Shown here piece by piece: positions 1-4,463 of a DNA stretch of 6,157 nt. This DNA comes from Chloroflexota bacterium (lineage in GTDB: Bacteria; Chloroflexota; Anaerolineae; Aggregatilineales; Phototrophicaceae), in contig JAEVZT010000202.1 of NCBI GenBank assembly GCA_023392115.1, forward strand, positions 1 through 6,157, in the 5' to 3' direction. Numbering within the stretch: position 1 is the first letter of the stretch; each line of letters begins with the position of its first letter. The position numbers and the translations under genes are program-made. Under the pieces are notes generated by a model. It was not told where the DNA came from. It saw only the letters and a program-made list of their open reading frames with translations, and made no database searches.

Positions 1-22
1 ACGGATAATCCACGTCTGCGGT

Positions 23-820
23 TCACGATTTCATCTCCTCGACGAGAACTTGCATTCTGTCCACATCCTGTGCCAGCGCCTGACCATAAGGTGTGGCGCC
101 AAAACGCTCGGCGCTCGCCCGCCAGTACGGAAGCCCCGCCGCGATTAACTCACGTTCAGGCGGCGCGCCGCGTCCCATCCGGTAGAGCAGGTACGCCTGC
201 ATCAGGGCGCGGTGCGGCTCCTGCGCGCGAACGCTTTCAAGCGGGACGGCGGCGTCTGGAAACTGACCCAGACGGTAATACGCCTCCGCGAGGTCGAGCT
301 GGACGACCGGCGGCGCGCCCAAGCGCACGGCCTCGGCGATCGACTCGACGGCGGCGGCGTATTCGCCCCTTGAAAGCAGTGTACGACCGAATCCGTATCT
401 GGCGAAATAATGTTCCGGCGCTCTTGCGACCGCTTCTGACAAAACCATCTCGCTTTCGGCTAACTGCCCGAGCTGACGGTACGTATTTCCTAGCAGCGTC
501 AGCGACTTGACGTCGATCTTGCCGCGCGCGCGCGCCGCTTCGAGCACGTCGCGCGCCTCATCGAACGACCCGTCAAGGTAATGGCGCTGCGCCTGCGTAA
601 ACGGCGAGATCATGCCGCGATTACCCCACAGCACGGCGATCTGCGACACGATCACCAACCCGATCGCGCCGATCAGCGCCGGGACGCGGAGTTCTGCGGG
701 CGCGGCGACGGCGGCGATCAGCAGCGCGATCAGCAGCAGCACGCCGAGGGCGACGGCGATCCGCGTCGGACGATCCCAGTTTCTGAAATCCGCGCGTAAG
801 CGGGAGAGCAACCAGAACAC
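23..820 (-). CDS. Membrane-anchored TPR protein (third of three paralogues)
   Basis: This is a 265-aa protein of unknown specific function. Two predicted TM helices (about residues 21-40 and 46-65) follow a basic N-terminus (SRLRADFRNWDRPTR). By the positive-inside rule both ends should be cytoplasmic. From about residue 73 to 215 there are four to five TPR-like helical pairs, recognisable by LGNTYRQLGQ, FGRTLLSRGEYAAAVESI and LAEAYYRLGQFPDAAV. The tail (about 229-253) carries GLPYW...YGQAL..DV, shared with the two upstream genes. The start is GTG at 820, two bases after the TAA of the preceding gene, so initiation is probably by coupling; only a weak purine-rich Shine-Dalgarno stretch is visible. 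The stop is TGA at 23-25. TPRs are protein-protein interaction scaffolds, and this one probably assembles partners at the inner face of the membrane. No catalytic domain is seen. Confidence 0.85.
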   Translation of the reverse strand: MFWLLSRLRADFRNWDRPTRIAVALGVLLLIALLIAAVAAPAELRVPALIGAIGLVIVSQIAVLWGNRGMISPFTQAQRHYLDGSFDEARDVLEAARARGKIDVKSLTLLGNTYRQLGQLAESEMVLSEAVARAPEHYFARYGFGRTLLSRGEYAAAVESIAEAVRLGAPPVVQLDLAEAYYRLGQFPDAAVPLESVRAQEPHRALMQAYLLYRMGRGAPPERELIAAGLPYWRASAERFGATPYGQALAQDVDRMQVLVEEMKS

Positions 821-822
821 GG

Positions 823-1701
823 TTAACCCAAGTTCCCCGCGTCGGCGTCGGCGATCGCCTGTTCAATGGCGGCGATCTCGTAGCGCAGTGCCTGACCGTA
901 TGCCGTGCCTTCGAGCGGCTTGAGTCCGGTCTTCCACGTCGCCAAGCCATCGCGGGCGCTCATCATCTTGGCGATGGCGCGCATGGCGGCTTTCGTATCG
1001 CCCGCCGCGTGATAGGCATTCGCTAGATGGTAGAAGACGCGCACGCCGTAGGGCGCGGGCATGGCGTGAGCCGACGCATGTTCGAACGATTCGAGCGCCG
1101 CCTCGTCATTTCCGGCGAAGCGCTGCGTGAAGCCGAGTTCCGCCCACGTGACCGGCTGGTCGGGCGCGAGCTTCGCCGCCTGCATTAACGTCTGGGCGGC
1201 TTCGTCGTATGCCGCCTGAAGGCGGTAGCCATTCGCCAGCGTGACATACGAATCGGGGTCATTCGGGAACAACTGGACGGCGCGGTCTGCCGTCGCTTGA
1301 GCCTTGGCGCGCTGCCCGGTGTAGGCATAGGCGCTCGTGAGCAGCATCAGGACTTCAGCCGTCTCTTTGCCCTCGCGGATCGAGCGTTCGAGCAGCGGGA
1401 TCGCCTCACGGAAGCGGAAAGCTTCGATCAAACGGTAGGCTTCGCCGTAACCCGACCCCTGCGCCCGCGTCTGCCGCGCCAGCAGCACGCCAACCGCCGT
1501 GAACAGGAGCAGGAACATCAGCGCGGCGAGGCACAAGCCGCCGAGCGCCGCCAGCACGTAAGGCGAAAGCGCCGGTCTGCCCGGCTCGCCGCGCGCCGAA
1601 AACAACTCGGCGACGACGCCGGCGACGAAGATCACCAGACCCATAAAGGCGAGGACGAACGTGACGTACAAGCCGATCAGCAGTCGGCGGCGCGCGCTCA
1701 T
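823..1701 (-). CDS. Membrane-anchored TPR protein (second of three paralogues)
   Basis: This is a 292-aa protein. I chose ATG at 1701 because it overlaps the preceding stop as ATGA (1698-1701) and is followed at once by a basic N-terminus (MSARRR) and a clean TM helix. The reading frame continues upstream to 1827, but that extension is low-complexity Arg/Gly/Ala and is antisense-type noise within the neighbour. TM segments are about residues 7-31 and 49-74, joined by a short extracytoplasmic loop. From about residue 83, five TPR-like repeats follow, e.g. LLTSAYAYTGQRAKAQATAD, YVTLANGYRLQAAYDEAAQ, WAELGFTQRFAGNDEAALES and YHLANAYHAAGDTKAAMRAI. The tail GLATW...YGQAL..EI (252-276) matches that of the downstream gene. 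The TPRs should face the cytoplasm. Function is unknown; a scaffold role is inferred from the family. Confidence 0.86.
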   Translation of the reverse strand: MSARRRLLIGLYVTFVLAFMGLVIFVAGVVAELFSARGEPGRPALSPYVLAALGGLCLAALMFLLLFTAVGVLLARQTRAQGSGYGEAYRLIEAFRFREAIPLLERSIREGKETAEVLMLLTSAYAYTGQRAKAQATADRAVQLFPNDPDSYVTLANGYRLQAAYDEAAQTLMQAAKLAPDQPVTWAELGFTQRFAGNDEAALESFEHASAHAMPAPYGVRVFYHLANAYHAAGDTKAAMRAIAKMMSARDGLATWKTGLKPLEGTAYGQALRYEIAAIEQAIADADAGNLG

Positions 1702-2705
1702 GCCCGGCTCTGCCCCAGCGCGGCAGCGTCCAACGTCCCGGCGATGATGCCTGCCGCCTGCTCGACATCCTCGCCGAGGCCGGCGCGCAGCGTTTCCGCC
1801 TGATCGCTTGCAAGGATCTTTTGCCACTCCGCAAGCCCGTTCTTGTGCTTGCGCAGGGCGATCACTTCGGCGTGTGCTGCCGAGTCGTCGCCGAGGTGGG
1901 TGTAAGCGCGGGCGAGATAGAGGTGCATCAGCAGGCGGTGACGCGCGTCGGGCACTTTCAGATCAAGCGCCTGACTCACATGCGCGATTACATCCTGCCA
2001 GCGGTCGAGCCGGTCTTCGATCATGCCGAGATTGTAGAGCGCGACCCATTCATCGGGCGCGAGATCGGCAGCTTTGCGCGCCGCCTCCAACGCCTCATCG
2101 TAGCGCCTCGCCTGCAAGTTGACTTCCGCTAAGCCGTTGAACGCGACCGCCGACTCAGGGTCGATCTCGGTCATGCGGATGTAATCACGGCGAGCGCGGT
2201 CGAGCTTGCCCCACAGGCGCAGCAGTTCGGCGCGGAAACGATAGTGATTCGGGTTGTCCGGTTCTTCCTTGATCACGCCGTCCATGACCTTCACGGCGTC
2301 CTCATACTGGTTCTTCCGCAAGTGGCGGATCGCCTGCTGGTACTGCATCGGCGTGCGTGGGCGGAAGATGATGAACCCGGCGACGATCCAGCCGAGCGCC
2401 CCGCCGATCAGGATGGCGGCGAACTGCGGCAGCACCGTCAGCGCGAGGATCAGCGCGCCGAATGCGGGCAGCAGGATGGCGATCCAGCGTCCGCGATCTT
2501 CCCGCTCCAACCGCCTGATGATGATCACCACCGAGCCGACAAGCGCGACGAAAAACAGCAGCATCTGAACCAGCGCGACCCACTCCGCCTCGACGGCGTT
2601 CAGGATCAGGCTCAACAGCCCCGTCCCGGCGATCAACACGAACAGCGCGCGCAGCCCGGTCGCTCCCATGAAATCTGCAAAGTCGTTGTACGCGCGCCCG
2701 ATCAT
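1698..2705 (-). CDS. Four-TM TPR protein (first of three paralogues)
   Basis: This is a 335-aa protein with four predicted TM helices (about residues 19-37, 43-63, 74-92 and 95-114). The loop between TM2 and TM3 (RRLEREDRGR) and the segment after TM4 (RPRTP) are basic, placing the N-terminus and the whole C-terminal region in the cytoplasm. Residues about 120-290 form roughly five TPRs, with typical W/L-G-A-P spacing (RAELLRLWGKLDRARRDYI, FNGLAEVNLQARRYDEALE, LYNLGMIEDRLDRWQDVI). The tail holds GLAEW (290-294) followed by L..DV (310-314), the diverged form of the motif in the next two genes. ATG at 2705 overlaps the AlaX stop as ATGA (2702-2705). It has twice as many TM helices as its paralogues. 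The protein family is not recognisable beyond TPR, and no enzyme domain is seen. Confidence 0.87.
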   Translation of the reverse strand: MIGRAYNDFADFMGATGLRALFVLIAGTGLLSLILNAVEAEWVALVQMLLFFVALVGSVVIIIRRLEREDRGRWIAILLPAFGALILALTVLPQFAAILIGGALGWIVAGFIIFRPRTPMQYQQAIRHLRKNQYEDAVKVMDGVIKEEPDNPNHYRFRAELLRLWGKLDRARRDYIRMTEIDPESAVAFNGLAEVNLQARRYDEALEAARKAADLAPDEWVALYNLGMIEDRLDRWQDVIAHVSQALDLKVPDARHRLLMHLYLARAYTHLGDDSAAHAEVIALRKHKNGLAEWQKILASDQAETLRAGLGEDVEQAAGIIAGTLDAAALGQSRA

Positions 2706-3412
2706 TCGTCAAGCTCGACGTAAATGCGCTTGTTGATCCCACCCTTGCTCTTGTAATCGACAATCCGGATACGGCCGACCTCGCGCGTGTTGGCGACGTG
2801 CGTTCCGCCGTCCGCCTGCAGGTCAAGCCCGACGATCTCGACGGTGCGGACTTCACTGATGCCTTCCGGCAGCAGGTTGATCTTGGTACGGATCAGATCG
2901 GGGATGGCGAACGCCTCCTCGCGTGGCAGGATTTTGACGCGCACGTCGCGTTCCGCCTCGACTTCGGCGTTGATCTTCGCCTCGATTTCGCCGACAAGGT
3001 CTTTTTGCAGCCGCTCGAACTCGAAATCCATGCGTCCTTTGAGCGGCTCCATGTTGCCGCCGGTGACGCTAGCGCCGTAGTCGCGCCAGACGACACCGCA
3101 CAGGATGTGCATCGCTGTGTGCGTCCGCATCAGCTTGAAGCGCCGATCCCAGTCGATGACGCCGAGGACTTCATCGCCGACCTGCGGCAGATCATCGCCC
3201 TCGATGATGTGAATATTGCCGCGCCGGACTTCCCTCACGCGATAGGTCACATCGCCGATTTTGAGCACGCCGATGTCATGCGGCTGACCACCGCCGCCGG
3301 GGTAGAACGCCGTCCGGTTGAGCAGAACGCCGTGTTGTTCGTCGTCAATGCCGGTCACGACGGCTGTAAAATCATTCAGGTAACTGTCAGTTTGATAGAG
3401 GAGTTCGGTCAT
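2702..3412 (-). CDS. alaX: AlaX-type alanyl-tRNA editing protein
   Basis: This is a 236-aa free-standing homologue of the AlaRS editing domain. The family hydrolyses Ser-tRNA(Ala), and in some members Gly-tRNA(Ala), in the cytoplasm, guarding against Ser-for-Ala mistranslation. Length and layout fit the AlaXM class. An N-terminal beta-barrel part carries TAFYPGGGGQPHD (34-46), equivalent to the glycine-rich motif of AlaRS. Then comes the metal-binding HTAMH (H98, H102), and last the SAD domain with DGGTHVANTREVG (201-213). The canonical CxxxH zinc pair reads D201-G-G-T-H205 here, so the Cys ligand is replaced by Asp; I believe this occurs in other bacterial AlaX proteins, but I could not check. 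The end is an AlaRS-like KSKGGINKRI stretch. It starts at ATG 3412, overlapping the GNAT stop as ATGA, with a good GGAG site five bases upstream. No full alaS is nearby. Confidence 0.93.
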   Translation of the reverse strand: MTELLYQTDSYLNDFTAVVTGIDDEQHGVLLNRTAFYPGGGGQPHDIGVLKIGDVTYRVREVRRGNIHIIEGDDLPQVGDEVLGVIDWDRRFKLMRTHTAMHILCGVVWRDYGASVTGGNMEPLKGRMDFEFERLQKDLVGEIEAKINAEVEAERDVRVKILPREEAFAIPDLIRTKINLLPEGISEVRTVEIVGLDLQADGGTHVANTREVGRIRIVDYKSKGGINKRIYVELDE

Positions 3413-3897
3413 TTTTGCTCCAAGTCTGCCCGCATGCGCAGCATGACGCTGCGCCCGCCCATCGCCTGCCAGAAGGCGATCCCGGCGTCATTATGCGCGG
3501 CGACGTGCCACTCAAAATAGCGCAAGCCGTTTGAGCGAAACCACGCGCCGAGTGCTTCGACCAGCGCCCGCCCGACGCCCTGCCCGCGCGCGTCCGCCTC
3601 GACGTAGATGTCGGCGAGGAAACCGCTCGCTTCCTGCGCGAACATCTCCGGCGCGAGGTCGACAACCACGCCGAGTACATACCCGACGACGCGCCCATCA
3701 CGTTCGGCGATCAGGACGCGCGTCATCGGATCGTTCAGGCGATCGATCAATCGGCGGGCGTAGCGCTGCGCGCCGTTCGGCGCGGCGGGCGGCAGATCGC
3801 TGTCCAGCGCGCGGTGATGCTCAACTAACGATTCCCACAAATGCGCCACCGCGTCAATATCCGCCGCGACGGCGGGACGAACTACGACTTTATCCAC
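3409..3897 (-). CDS. GNAT-family N-acetyltransferase A
   Basis: This is a 162-aa single-domain GNAT. The family transfers an acetyl group from acetyl-CoA to an amine; the acceptor cannot be told from sequence. Visible parts are beta1 (VVVRPAVAADIDAVAHLW), beta2-3 (VLIAERDGRVVGYVLGVV), motif A with the pyrophosphate-binding loop R104-G-Q-G-V-G109 in FLADIYVEADARGQGVGRAL, and motif B (NDAGIAFWQAMGG, 136-148). The frame stays open upstream to about 4128, but that stretch is not GNAT-like and lies antisense-style within the next gene. GTG at 3897, immediately before the beta1 strand, is the best start; it gives a 16-bp overlap with the upstream GNAT gene and a normal family length. No ATG is suitably placed. 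The similar GNAT upstream suggests a duplication. Confidence 0.85.
   Translation of the reverse strand: MDKVVVRPAVAADIDAVAHLWESLVEHHRALDSDLPPAAPNGAQRYARRLIDRLNDPMTRVLIAERDGRVVGYVLGVVVDLAPEMFAQEASGFLADIYVEADARGQGVGRALVEALGAWFRSNGLRYFEWHVAAHNDAGIAFWQAMGGRSVMLRMRADLEQK
3418..3421 (-). promoter_or_regulatory. Ribosome binding site of alaX
   Basis: GGAG lies five bases (CAAAA) upstream of the ATG at 3412, inside the last codons of GNAT A. It is the clearest Shine-Dalgarno in the window. It supports the chosen alaX start and suggests alaX can recruit ribosomes independently as well as by the ATGA overlap. Confidence 0.6.
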
Positions 3898-4331
3898 AGG
3901 AGTTCCATCCAATCCACCGCGCCGACCGAGCGCCAGAATGCTTGATCGACCGCCGAGCGCCGCGACGACCATACGGCGATCTCCGTCACCTCGCGTTCGG
4001 CGAACCACGCCCGCAGCGCGTCGAGCAGCCCTCGCCCGACCCCCTGCTGGTAGCGGTGCGCGTCGATTGCAAGCTCGGTGATCATCCCCACCTGATCCGA
4101 CGGGTAGCCGGGGAGCGGCTGAAGCCAACCGACGATGTAGCCGACCAACTGCCCGTCGCGCTCGGCGGCGAGGACGGCGCAGCGTTCGTCGGCGAGCCAG
4201 CCGATCGCGGCATCCGACCAGCGCTCAGGCGACAGCGTCGCTCGTGGGTCAGCTTGCAGGATCATCTTCTCAAGCCAGAGATCGGCGAGGGCGGGAATAT
4301 CGGTTGCGAGGGCGGCGCGGATTGTCAACAT
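3882..4331 (-). CDS. GNAT-family N-acetyltransferase B, first gene of operon
   Basis: This is a 149-aa GNAT. I chose ATG at 4331 because the acetyltransferase fold begins directly there (MLTIRAALATDIPALADLW). The frame extends to 4403, but the extra 24 residues would cover the likely promoter. Beta2-3 is VLAAERDGQLVGYIVGWL, and motif A is ITELAIDAHRYQQGVGRGLL. In the CoA pyrophosphate loop (normally Q/R-x-x-G-x-G/A) the first position is Y94 (Y-Q-Q-G-V-G), with Arg one residue earlier. Motif B is VDQAFWRSVGAVDWMELLW. It resembles GNAT A along its whole length (AERDG.hVGY, GVGR.Ll.ALrAWF, AFW). The acceptor substrate is unknown. There is no obvious Shine-Dalgarno before the ATG. The stop is TAG at 3882-3884, inside the start of GNAT A. 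Confidence 0.86.
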   Translation of the reverse strand: MLTIRAALATDIPALADLWLEKMILQADPRATLSPERWSDAAIGWLADERCAVLAAERDGQLVGYIVGWLQPLPGYPSDQVGMITELAIDAHRYQQGVGRGLLDALRAWFAEREVTEIAVWSSRRSAVDQAFWRSVGAVDWMELLWIKS

Positions 4332-4362
4332 GAACCAGACTGACGTTGAATTACGGACGCAT

Positions 4363-4371
4363 AGAATAGCA
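4363..4371 (-). promoter_or_regulatory. Putative extended -10 promoter of the minus-strand operon
   Basis: On the minus strand this reads TGCTATTCT: a TGn extension plus TATTCT, which matches TATAAT at four of six positions. It would start transcription near 4356 and leave a leader of about 25 nt before the ATG at 4331. There is no good -35 at 16-18 bp, which an extended -10 can tolerate. This is sequence resemblance only. Confidence 0.35.
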
Positions 4372-4451
4372 TTGGCGCGGCGGCAAATCAAGGCGCGCCC
4401 CAACGCGCGGGCATGGCGAAAGCTTTGCGTTTAATCGCGCTGACTCATGCC

Positions 4452-4457
4452 TACAAT
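4452..4457 (+). promoter_or_regulatory. Putative -10 element (TACAAT), possibly leaderless start
   Basis: TACAAT matches the TATAAT consensus at five of six positions. It ends six bases before the ATG at 4464, so transcription would be predicted to begin at or within a base or two of the start codon. The -35 region is weak (TTTAAT at 4430-4435, 16-bp spacer). No convincing Shine-Dalgarno precedes the ATG, which fits a leaderless message. Confidence 0.4.
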
Positions 4458-4463
4458 GGACGC

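Larger units (their letters stand above)
4332..4463. promoter_or_regulatory. Divergent intergenic region between operon and membrane-protein gene
   Basis: This 132-bp spacer is the only real gap in the window. It lies between two start codons facing away from each other, so it should hold promoters for both. It is locally more AT-rich near each start, with a GC-rich middle that includes GGCGCGCC at 4392-4399. No terminator hairpin, tRNA or riboswitch is visible. Confidence 0.7.

Noticed and set aside
1..22. Possible start of a further operon gene, GTG at 13 on the minus strand
   Set aside because: Only four codons are visible and there is no Shine-Dalgarno, so a gene cannot be supported, though the operon may well continue.
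523..535. Alternating CG tract of 13 bases, a possible Z-DNA segment
   Set aside because: It encodes an Ala-Arg-Ala-Arg stretch in a TPR linker, and such runs are expected by chance in sequence this GC-rich.
850..857. GCGATCGC octamer (again near 5105), resembling the cyanobacterial HIP1 repeat
   Set aside because: Only two copies were noticed and both follow from the general GATC excess; no cyanobacterial genes are present.
2798..3520. 240-codon plus-strand open frame opposite alaX
   Set aside because: It lies antisense to a clearly conserved enzyme and its protein matches nothing recognisable; open antisense frames are common at this GC.
3531..4343. 270-codon plus-strand open frame opposite both GNAT genes
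   Set aside because: It is Arg/Pro-rich low-complexity sequence; the GNAT motifs on the other strand are unmistakable.
4392..4399. GGCGCGCC palindrome in the intergenic region as an operator
   Set aside because: The same octamer or near-copies occur in coding sequence (about 161 and 311), so there is no case for a specific site.
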